From Phaeacidiphilus oryzae TH49 (GTDB taxonomy: Bacteria; Actinomycetota; Actinomycetes; Streptomycetales; Streptomycetaceae), in NCBI RefSeq assembly GCF_000744815.1, contig NZ_JQMQ01000005.1, positions 938,055 through 1,002,054 on the forward strand: 64,000 nucleotides of DNA, read 5' to 3'. The notes under the pieces are model-generated. The model was not told where the DNA came from. It ran no database searches and worked only from the letters and a program-made list of their open reading frames with translations. This document shows, one piece after another, positions 54,699 through 62,533 of the stretch (positions are counted from its first letter, which is position 1; every line of letters begins with the position of its first letter). Made by a program: the position numbers and the translations under genes.

Positions 54699-55916
54699 TT
54701 ACCTGCCGGTAAGGGAGTCGAGGAGGGATACGACCTCGCCGACCACGATGATGGACGGCGGCCGAATGCCCTCGGCCGCCACCACCTCGGCGGCGGTGGC
54801 CAGGGTGGCGTCCACCCGCCGCTGGCCGGAGCGGGTGCCCTCCTGGACGACCGCGACCGGGGTCTCCGGGGCCTTCCCGTGCCGGATCAGGGTCTCGGCG
54901 ATCGCGCCGATCCGCTCGACCGCCATCAGCAGCACCAGGGTGCCGCGCATCCCCGCCAGCGCCTCCCAGTTGACCAGGGAGCGCGGGTCGTCGGGGGCGG
55001 TGTGCCCGGAGACCACGGTGAACTCGTGGGTGACCCCGCGGTGGGTGACCGGCACCCCGGCCACCGCCGGGACGCTGATCGCGCTGGTGATGCCGGGCAC
55101 CACGGTGACCGGGACACCCGCCTCCGTGCAGGCCACCACCTCCTCCAGGCCGCGGCCGAAGACGTACGGGTCGCCGCCCTTGAGGCGGACCACGAACTTC
55201 CCCTGCTTGGCCCGGTCGATCAGGGTCTCGTTGATGGTCTGCTGGGCCATCGCCCGGCCGTACGGCAGCTTGGAGGCGTCCACGACCTCGACCTGCGGGC
55301 CGAGCTCCTCCAGGAGTTCCAGGGGGGCGAGGTGGTCGGAGACCACCACGTCCGCCTCGGCGAGGAGGCGGCGGCCGCGGACCGTGATCAGGTCGGGGTC
55401 GCCGGGGCCGCCGCCGACCAGCGCCACCCCGGCCCGGTGCTCGCGCTGGTGAGGGGCGGTCAGGGTGCCGGTGCGGAGCCCGTCCAGGGCAGCGTCGCGG
55501 AGCGCGGCCGAGCGGCGGGGGTCACCCGAGAGGACGGCGATGGTGAAGTCGTCCGCCCGGCCGGTGGCCGGGGTCCAGGCGGTGGCCCGGGAGGCGTCGT
55601 CGGCGCGGGCGCAGAAGATCCGCCGCTCCTCCGCCGCCTCGGCGACGGCGGTGTTGACCGCCTGGTCGTCGGTGGCGACCAGGGCGTACCAGGCGCCGTC
55701 CAGGTCGCCGTCCGCGTAGCCGCGGCGGTGCCAGGTCAGCTCCCCTGCCTCGGCCATGGCCTGGACGGCCGGGGTGGTCTCCGGGGCGACCAGCTCGACG
55801 GCCGCGCCGGCGGCGAGAAGGGCGGGCAGCCGCCGGGCGGCGACGGTCCCGCCACCCACGACGAGGACGCGGCGTCCGGCGAGGCGGAGGCCGGCGGGAT
55901 AGGCGGGAGTCGTCAC
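54699..55916 (-). CDS. cobA: Uroporphyrinogen-III C-methyltransferase with precorrin-2 dehydrogenase domain
   Basis: A 405-residue CysG-like protein. The N-terminal NAD-binding domain (VLVVGGGTVAARRLPALLAAGA) resembles precorrin-2 dehydrogenase; the C-terminal SUMT domain has VGGGPGDPDLITVRG, LPYGRAMAQQTINE and RLKGGDPYVFGRG. It makes precorrin-2, and perhaps sirohydrochlorin, for cobalamin or sirohaem. The ferrochelatase middle part of CysG seems reduced. GTG with GGAG five bases upstream. Downstream of the cobT fusion by 65 bp in the same direction. No cobalamin riboswitch fits in that gap. Confidence 0.92.
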   Translation of the reverse strand: MTTPAYPAGLRLAGRRVLVVGGGTVAARRLPALLAAGAAVELVAPETTPAVQAMAEAGELTWHRRGYADGDLDGAWYALVATDDQAVNTAVAEAAEERRIFCARADDASRATAWTPATGRADDFTIAVLSGDPRRSAALRDAALDGLRTGTLTAPHQREHRAGVALVGGGPGDPDLITVRGRRLLAEADVVVSDHLAPLELLEELGPQVEVVDASKLPYGRAMAQQTINETLIDRAKQGKFVVRLKGGDPYVFGRGLEEVVACTEAGVPVTVVPGITSAISVPAVAGVPVTHRGVTHEFTVVSGHTAPDDPRSLVNWEALAGMRGTLVLLMAVERIGAIAETLIRHGKAPETPVAVVQEGTRSGQRRVDATLATAAEVVAAEGIRPPSIIVVGEVVSLLDSLTGR

Positions 55917-55981
55917 GGTCGCTCCGGAGTCCTTCTCTGAACCTTGCGTTGCGGTAAGGGTGTTGACGGAGGGTGGGAGGG

Positions 55982-57754
55982 TCAGTTCTTGTCGCCGATG
56001 CCGGTCGAGTCGAACGTCGCCACCTCGTGGATGGCCCGGGCGGCGGCCTGGACCACCGGGAGCGCGAGGAGGGCTCCGGTGCCCTCGCCGAGCCGGAGGT
56101 CCAGGTCGATCAGCGGGCGCAGGCCGAGCTTGGCCAGCGCGGCCTTGTGCCCCGGCTCCGCCGAGCGGTGCCCGGCGATGCAGGCGGCCAGCACCTCGGG
56201 GGCGATCGCCTTGGCGGCCAGCGCGGCGGCACCGCCGATCACCCCGTCCAGGATGACAGGGGTGCGCAGGCTGGCGGCGCCGAGGAGGAAGCCCACCGTG
56301 GCGGCGTGCTCCAGGCCGCCGACGGCGGCCAGCACCCCGATCGGGTCGGAGGGGTCCGGCTGGTGGAGGGCCAGCGCCTGCTGGATCACCGCGATCTTGT
56401 GGGCGTGGGTCTCGTCGTCGATACCGGTCCCGCGGCCGGTGATGACGGACGGCTCCTCACCCGTGAAGACGGAGATCAGCGCGGCGGCCGGGGTGGTGTT
56501 GGCGATTCCCATGTCGCCGGTGAGCAGCACCTTGTTGCCGGCCGTGACCAGGTCGCGGGCGGTCTCGATACCGACCTCGATGGCCTGCACCACCTCGTCC
56601 CTGGTCATCGCCGGGCCCTGGGTCATGTCGGCGGTGCCGGCCCGGACCTTGCGCGGCAGCAGGCCGGTGGCCTTGCCGTGGTTCAGCGGCTCGGGCAGCG
56701 GCGAGGCGACGCCCACGTCCACCACGCAGACCTCGGCACCGGTCTGGTTGGCGAAGGCGTTGACCACCGCTCCCCCGCCCAGGAAGTTCGCCACCATCTG
56801 GGCGGTGACCTCCTGCGGCCAGTGGGTGACGCCCTGGGCGTGGACGCCGTGGTCGCCGGCGAAGATCGCCACCGCGGCGGGCTCCGGGACCGGCGGGGGG
56901 CACTGCCGGGAGAGCCCGCAGAGCTGCGCGGAGATTATCTCCAGCATGCCGAGGGCGCCGGCCGGCTTGGTCATCCGCTTCTGCCGGTCCCAGGCCTCGC
57001 CGAGCGCCTTGGCGTCCAGCGGGCGGATGCCGCGCAGGGTCTCCTGGAGGACGCTGTGCGGCTCCTCGCCGGGGAGGACCCGGCGGCCGTAGGTCTCCTC
57101 GTGCACCACCCAGGAGAGCGGACGCTTCTTGGCCCAGCCGGCCTGCGCCAGCTCGGGCTCCTCGGGGAACTCGTCTACGTAGCCCAGGCAGAGGTAGGCG
57201 ACGACCTCCAGATGCTCGGGCAGGCCGAGCTGCTCGACCATCTCGCGCTCGTCGAAGAAGCTGACCCAGCCGACGCCGAGGCCCTCGGCGCGGGCGGCGA
57301 GCCAGAGGTTCTCCACCGCGAGGGCGGCCGAGTACGGGGCCATCTGCGGCTGGGTGTGGCGGCCGAGGGTGTGCCGGCCGCCGCGGGTGCGGTCCGCGGT
57401 GACCACGATGTTCACCGGGGTGTCGAGGATGGCCTCGATCTTCAGCTCGCGGAACTGCTTGGCGCGGCCCTTGGGCAGCGAGTCGGCGAACTCCTGGCGC
57501 TGGCGCATCGCCAGCTCGTGCATCCGCCTGCGCTTCTTCGCGGAGCGGATCACCACGAAGTCCCAGGGCTGGGAGTAGCCCACGGAGGGCGCGGTGTGCG
57601 CCGACTCCAGGACCCGGAGCAGCACGTCGTGCGGGATCGGGTCGGGACGGAAGCCGTTGCGGATGTCGCGGCGCTCGCGCATCACGCGGTGGACGGCGTC
57701 CCGCAGGGGGGCGTCGAAGCCGGGGGCGGCGGCGCCGTCCTCACCCTCCTCCAC
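55982..57754 (-). CDS. cobT: BluB-CobT catalytic part of a giant cobalamin fusion protein
   Basis: Two enzymes in one chain. Residues about 15-230 are a BluB-like flavin protein (RERRDIRNGFRPDPIP, SVGYSQPWDFVVIR), which makes 5,6-dimethylbenzimidazole from FMNH2. Residues about 240-590 are CobT, nicotinate-nucleotide-DMB phosphoribosyltransferase (FAGDHGVHAQGVTHWPQEVT, TGDMGIANTTPAAAL, catalytic Glu in LGEGTGALLALP), which activates that base. The frame continues upstream into an Ala/Glu/Pro-rich segment to about 57950, where a frame break occurs. The GTG at 57754 is only the first available start, not a likely natural one. Confidence 0.9.
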   Translation of the reverse strand: MEEGEDGAAAPGFDAPLRDAVHRVMRERRDIRNGFRPDPIPHDVLLRVLESAHTAPSVGYSQPWDFVVIRSAKKRRRMHELAMRQRQEFADSLPKGRAKQFRELKIEAILDTPVNIVVTADRTRGGRHTLGRHTQPQMAPYSAALAVENLWLAARAEGLGVGWVSFFDEREMVEQLGLPEHLEVVAYLCLGYVDEFPEEPELAQAGWAKKRPLSWVVHEETYGRRVLPGEEPHSVLQETLRGIRPLDAKALGEAWDRQKRMTKPAGALGMLEIISAQLCGLSRQCPPPVPEPAAVAIFAGDHGVHAQGVTHWPQEVTAQMVANFLGGGAVVNAFANQTGAEVCVVDVGVASPLPEPLNHGKATGLLPRKVRAGTADMTQGPAMTRDEVVQAIEVGIETARDLVTAGNKVLLTGDMGIANTTPAAALISVFTGEEPSVITGRGTGIDDETHAHKIAVIQQALALHQPDPSDPIGVLAAVGGLEHAATVGFLLGAASLRTPVILDGVIGGAAALAAKAIAPEVLAACIAGHRSAEPGHKAALAKLGLRPLIDLDLRLGEGTGALLALPVVQAAARAIHEVATFDSTGIGDKN

Positions 57755-59980
57755 CCCGCTGACGGCGGCGATCGCCTCGGCCGCGCCGATGCCCTCGGCG
57801 GCGGCCAGCGCCTCGACCTCGTGGACGGCGGAGTCGAGGGGGGTCTCGGCGGCGGGCGCGGGGGCGGGCTCGGCGGCCGGGGCGGGGGCTTCGGCGGCGG
57901 TTTCGGCAGGTGCTTCGGCGGCGGTGGCTTCGGGCGCCGCCGGCTCGGCGGGGCCTCGGCCGGGCCGGCGTGCCGGCCACGGGCGGGGGCCGGGGCCGGG
58001 GTCTCCGCCGGGGCCTGCGCCTGGGCCGGGATCGGCGCCGGCTCGGCGGCGGTGGGGGCGGAGGCGGCGGCCTCGGGCACGGCGGGGGTCGCCACAGACG
58101 TACCTTCCGGGGGTGTTGCGAGGTCAGCGGGGGCGACGGACTCGGCCACGGCCGGGGCGGGCTCGGGCTCGTCCGCCGCGGGTCGATCGAGGGGCGACGC
58201 CGCCTCGGCGGCCTCGGGCGCGAGCGGCGTACCGGCGGCCGGGGTCGCCTCCTGGGCGGCCGGGGCCTCAGCGGCGGGCACCGCGATCGGCGTGCCGTGC
58301 GCCGGGGTCGAGGCCTGGCCGGTGACGGTGGCGTCCGACGGGACCGGCACCTCGGCTGCGGGCTCCTCCGCTGCGGGGGCTCCGGCAGCCGCCTCCTCGG
58401 CCGGGGCGGTCGCGGTGGCGGTGGCCGTGCCGCTGGAGTCGACGACGATCGGACCGGCCGAAGGCGCGGGCGCCTCCTCGGCATCGGCCTTCGCGGTCTC
58501 GGCCTCGGCGGACTCGGCCTCCGCCGCAGCCGCCGGAGGGGCCTCCGGGACGGACTGCTGCGCGGGCGCCGGGGTCTCCTGCGCCGGCGCCTCCTCGGCA
58601 GTCGGCGGCTGCTCGGCGGTCGGCGGCTGCCCCTCGGGGGCGATCCGGAGGCTGGCCGTCGTGTCGTGACCGGCCGGGGCGGCGGCATCCTGCGCCGGAG
58701 GGTTCGTCAGAGCCCCCGTACCGGCGGCGGTCTGCAACGACTGGGCGGCCACCGCCTGCTGGAACTCGGGGGCCGGAGAGGCCAGGAACGCGGAGATCCG
58801 CGAGGGCGGGCCCTCAGGCGACTCGGCCGGCGCCGGCACCACCGGCTGGGCGGTCTGCGCGGGCTCCTCGGGCTCCGCAGGTCGCTCGGCCTGGTCGGCG
58901 TGCTCCGTCTGACCGGCCCGGTCCGCTGGTTGGACAACCGATTCGTCAGCCGGAGCCAGGTACTCCGGACCGGCCCCGGTGGCATTGTTCGGGTCGCTCT
59001 CGGTCCGCACGGTCTGCGTCCGGACGCTCGACGACTCGGCGGCCTGCTGCGGCTCGGCCTCCGCGGGCTGCGGACGGGCGGCGGCGGCCGCCCCGGTCGG
59101 CACGCCGTGCGGCGGGGTGGCGGGGCCGCGGTGGGGCCGCGGTCGGCCAGCGAGCGGACGGGCACCTGACCGGTCATCAGGGACGGGTCCGGGATGGGCG
59201 GACCGGCGTGCAGCGGACGGCGGGGGCCGCGGACGGTCGGCGAGGGCGACGCCCCGCGGGGCCCTGCGGGGGCGGAACCGGCGGCCAGGAGGGCGCGATC
59301 GGCTCATGGACGGTCTGCCCGGCGCTGTCCTCGGGCGCGACCTCCTCAGCCGTGACTTCCTCGGGCGTGACCTCCTCGGCCGTTCCGGCCTCCTCGGCTA
59401 CGGCCTCGGCCGGGGCGCCCTCGGAGGCCCCCTCCGGAGCCTCGGGGACGCCGGGGGCGCCGGGGGGTGCGACGGGCGCCTCCGGAGCGGCGGCTGCGGC
59501 GACCGCGGCGCCGGACGCGTCGAATGCCGGGGAAGGAGAAGAAACGCCCGCGGCGTCCGCTTCGCCAGGAGTCGGAGTGCCCGGCTGCTCGGCGCCCGCC
59601 GGCGACCGCTCAGCGGACGCCTCCTCAGCAGGGGCCTCGGCCTCGGGAGTTGACGAGGGCCCGGCAGGCTCCGCCGGCGGCGGGACCAGAACCGGAGCCA
59701 CCGGCTCCGCCGGGGCGGGCGCCTGCACCGGCGCCGGGTTCGACTGCAGCGCGGCCGCCGCGTCCGCCCAGGAGCTCTGCGGCCCCGGCATCAGCAGCTC
59801 GTCCTCGTCGCCGTCCTCGTCGTCCAGGAAGATAAACCCCGGGGCCTGCGCAGGAGCGGCCGGCTGTGCACCCTCCGCGGCGAGCGGGCCCGGGTGCACG
59901 CCGGGCTGCGCCGCCCGGTCGGCGAGCGGCTGCTCCGGCACTCCCCCGTTCCCGTTCGCTACGTGGCCGGTATCGCTCAT
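57755..59980 (-). pseudogene. Disordered N-terminal part of the BluB-CobT fusion, frame-disrupted
   Basis: In Streptomyces this gene encodes one very long protein with a disordered start. Here the start (ATG 59980, MSDTGHVANGNG, with GAAGGAG upstream) and acidic motif FIFLDDEDGDEDELLMPG are intact, but the Ala/Pro/Glu-rich reading jumps frame near 59230 (to ...GPPIPDPSLMTGQVPVRSL), near 59115 (to PPHGVPTGAAAAARP) and near 57950 (back to the frame of 55982-57754). Each break needs one extra base. Restored, the protein would be about 1330 residues. It may be a real decay or assembly errors in G/C runs. Confidence 0.75.
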
Positions 59981-60286
59981 GTCTCCAAGCTCCTTCCAGG
60001 GCCGCGTGAGCATCCCTGTAATTCGCAGCGGCGCGTGCTCAGGCACCGACGCCCTGCTCGCCACCGCGGTCTACTGGGCGTCGGCCTGCTTCTGTGAAAA
60101 ACAACGACGCACCCGGGGCGTTCGGCACGATCGCCCCGGACGTACCGGCATTCTTCCGGCTAGGCAGGGCCGGTGGCCAACCCGCGGGGGCATCGGCGGT
60201 GTGGCCTCCGCCACCCCGTGCGCCCCACCTCTCCCCGTGGGCGAACCGAGACGTCACCCTACCCGGCGGGTACGACAAAGAGCGCG
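59981..60286. other. 306-bp gap between cobL and the cobT fusion
   Basis: Should hold the promoter of the cobT fusion on the minus strand. I looked for a cobalamin riboswitch (B12 box, CCACTG element) and did not find one. No reading frame here is convincing. Confidence 0.5.
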
Positions 60287-61522
60287 TCAGGGGCGCTCTC
60301 CCCAGAGGAGGAAGGCAGGTTGGGAGCCTGTCAGCAGACTGCCCGCGCGGCCGGGCGCGTCGCCCTGCACGAGCCCCGAGGACTGCAGCAGGACGCCGTC
60401 CATCCGGTAGCCGACTTCCCCGAACGCCCGGCGGGCCTCCTCGACTTCGGGTACCGTCCGCGGGACCACCACGACGCGTTCCGGCCGGCGCCCGAGGCAG
60501 GCCGGCAGGGCACGGGTGTCCCCGCGCAGCAGGACCACGTCCGGTTCGGGCAGTTCGCCCAGTACGCCCGGAAGTTGACCGGTCACCACCTCGGCCTCGA
60601 CGCCGCCGCCCCGGGCCTCGGCGGTCAGTCGGGCGCAGGCCTCGGGATCCTCGTCGACCGCCACCACAGCGGCACCGAACCTCCCCAGTTCCACCGCAAG
60701 CGACTCGTCCGCCGGGCCGATGTCCCAGACCAGGTCGCCCAGCCGGGGTCCGAGCCGGGCCAGCGCGACCGCCCGCGCCTCCGCCGACAGGCCCTCGGCC
60801 CGGCCGTCCCCGGCGGCGGCCGGCGGCTGCGCCCAGCCCCGCCGGCCGGAGGGGAAGTCGACCGGCCGCCCGGCGAGCCAGCCGGAGACGGCGGTCGAGC
60901 CGCCCGCGGCCGCGGTCCGGCCGCCGCCGATCACCAGCACCACGTTGGGCTCCCGCCACAGGTGGTCGGCGACCCGGTCCGAGGTGAGGACGGTGACCTC
61001 CTCCTCGGGGGTGCCGAGGGCCTCGCAGACCACGAACGTGCGGTGGACGTCCCGCAGCATCAGCGCGAGCTCGGTGGGGCCGGCGCCGGGCGCCGTGAGC
61101 ACGGCGACCTTGGAGTGGGAGCGGCAGACGTTGACGCAGCGGCGCAGGCCCCGCCCGTGCGCGCTGACCACCTGGGCGTCGTCCCAGGGCATCCCCACCC
61201 GGGCGAAGGCGGCGGCCACCGAGGAGACCGCCGGCAGCACCTCGAGTTCGAGCCCGTACTCGGGCCGGCGGAGGGTGCGGACCACGCCGAAGAACCCCGG
61301 GTCGCCCTCGGCCACCACCACGGCCGCGCCCCGGTGTTCGGCGATCCGCCGGGCGGCGAGCTCGGTGCTGCCGAGGGCGAACCGCTCGGCGCCCGCGGGC
61401 AGCGGGAGCTGCTGGAGGAGGTACTGGCCGGCCGCGACGAGGGTGGCCCCGTCCAGCGCGGCCCGCCCCGCCGTGGAGAGCGGCGAGCCGTCCCATCCGA
61501 TCACCGTGACCCGGTCCGCCAT
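60287..61522 (-). CDS. cobL: Precorrin-6Y C5,15-methyltransferase (CbiE-CbiT fusion, CobL)
   Basis: Late cobalamin-ring enzyme that methylates C5 and C15 and decarboxylates precorrin-6B. The 411-residue protein has an N-terminal CbiE domain (VTVIGWDGSPLS, VVVAEGDPGFFG, VSSVAAAFARVGMPWDDA) and a C-terminal CbiT-like domain (WDIGPADESLAVELGRFG). The SAM-binding glycine motif of CbiT, normally near GAGSGS, reads GPADES here, so the CbiT activity may be changed or lost. ATG with GGAGGAG nine bases upstream. Confidence 0.9.
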   Translation of the reverse strand: MADRVTVIGWDGSPLSTAGRAALDGATLVAAGQYLLQQLPLPAGAERFALGSTELAARRIAEHRGAAVVVAEGDPGFFGVVRTLRRPEYGLELEVLPAVSSVAAAFARVGMPWDDAQVVSAHGRGLRRCVNVCRSHSKVAVLTAPGAGPTELALMLRDVHRTFVVCEALGTPEEEVTVLTSDRVADHLWREPNVVLVIGGGRTAAAGGSTAVSGWLAGRPVDFPSGRRGWAQPPAAAGDGRAEGLSAEARAVALARLGPRLGDLVWDIGPADESLAVELGRFGAAVVAVDEDPEACARLTAEARGGGVEAEVVTGQLPGVLGELPEPDVVLLRGDTRALPACLGRRPERVVVVPRTVPEVEEARRAFGEVGYRMDGVLLQSSGLVQGDAPGRAGSLLTGSQPAFLLWGERP

Positions 61523-61693
61523 GCGGTAGCTCTCCTCCGTCTTCGGCCGCGGGGTGCAGGCATGGACATTCGTACGGACCGTGGGGCCCGCGCGAGGACG
61601 AAGGCTACCGGCTGAGATCGAAGAGGCGAACGGGGGATCCGCGGACGGGGCGGCGGGCGGCTCCGCGGCAGGCTGGGCCGCCGGCCCCGGGGC

Positions 61694-62344
61694 TCACTCC
61701 CAGTGGGCGTACTCGCCCCGCTGCAGGCCGTCCCTGGGGTGGAGGCCGGAGGCGTCGGCCGGGTCCGCGGCGGCGAGGTCGTCGAGGTCCTCCGGGAGGA
61801 GGCTCCAGACGATCAGGTCGGTGCGCGAGGGGGCGCCGTCCGCGCGCACTATCCAGGCGCTGCGCAGCACGCCCTCGCTGATGCAGCCGAGTTTCTGCGC
61901 GACCTGCTGGGCGGCGGTGTCGCCGGCCGCCGTGCGGAACTCCAGGCGCTCGAACCCCTGGTCCTCGAAGAGCCACTGGGCGGTGCCGGCCAGCGCCTCG
62001 GCGGCGTAGCCCTCGCCGCGCGCCCAGGGGGCGGTCACCACCGATCCCTGGGCGGAGTGCAGCCGCCAGTCGGTGGCGAACACCCGCACCATGCCGACCA
62101 GCCGCTGGGTGAGGTGCTCGGTGACGGCGAGGACGATACCGCGGCCGGAGCGCCGCTCGGCGGGCGCTCCGTCGAGCACCCAGGCCCTGGCCTCCTCCTC
62201 GGTGTACGGCTGGGGGAGATCCGTCCAGGCGGCCACCGCCTCGTCGTTGAGCATGGCGGCCAGCGACGGGACGTCCTCTTCCTCGAAGTGACGCAGCAGC
62301 AGCCGGTCGGTGCTGATGGAGATCTCGGGGAAGGTGGAAGTCAT
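61694..62344 (-). CDS. GNAT N-acetyltransferase (RimJ/RimL-like)
   Basis: A 216-residue single-domain acetyltransferase of the Acetyltransf_3 type: STDRLLLRHFEEEDVPSLAAM at the start, acetyl-CoA loop APWARGEGYAAEALAG, then GFERLEFRTAAGDTAAQQVAQKLG. Such proteins acetylate ribosomal protein N-termini or antibiotics. ATG 62344 with GGAGAG five bases upstream, much better than the longer reading to 62440. Upstream is the methionine ABC transporter, downstream cobL; no functional link is evident. Confidence 0.87.
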   Translation of the reverse strand: MTSTFPEISISTDRLLLRHFEEEDVPSLAAMLNDEAVAAWTDLPQPYTEEEARAWVLDGAPAERRSGRGIVLAVTEHLTQRLVGMVRVFATDWRLHSAQGSVVTAPWARGEGYAAEALAGTAQWLFEDQGFERLEFRTAAGDTAAQQVAQKLGCISEGVLRSAWIVRADGAPSRTDLIVWSLLPEDLDDLAAADPADASGLHPRDGLQRGEYAHWE

Positions 62345-62482
62345 ACCGTCTCTCCTCGCCGGTCCGCTGAGGGAACGATCATGCGTCAACGGGCGTCGAC
62401 TCGTCACCCCGGGGCCACCCCGTTCCGTCCCTCGGACCAATGCATCAGACCAGCATGCAGTATTCCCGGTGGGAAGACGCCA

Positions 62483-62521
62483 CCGACCGGCGGCCCCGCT
62501 GGACGCGGGCCCGCCGGTCGG
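62483..62521 (-). terminator. Hairpin after the methionine ABC fusion gene
   Basis: CCGACCGGCGGCCCCGC pairs with GCGGGCCCGCCGGTCGG (17 bp, one mismatch) over a five-base loop, 12 bp beyond the minus-strand stop codon. No T-tract. Confidence 0.65.
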
Positions 62522-62533
62522 GGTGACGAATCG

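Noticed and set aside
59981-60286. Possible cobalamin riboswitch before the cobT fusion
   Set aside because: No B12 box or conserved core could be found in the 306 bases on the minus strand.
59208-60410. 400-codon Ala/Ser/Gly-rich plus-strand frame
   Set aside because: Mirror of the low-complexity cobT fusion N-terminus; the minus strand has a real start with ribosome site and the recognisable acidic block.
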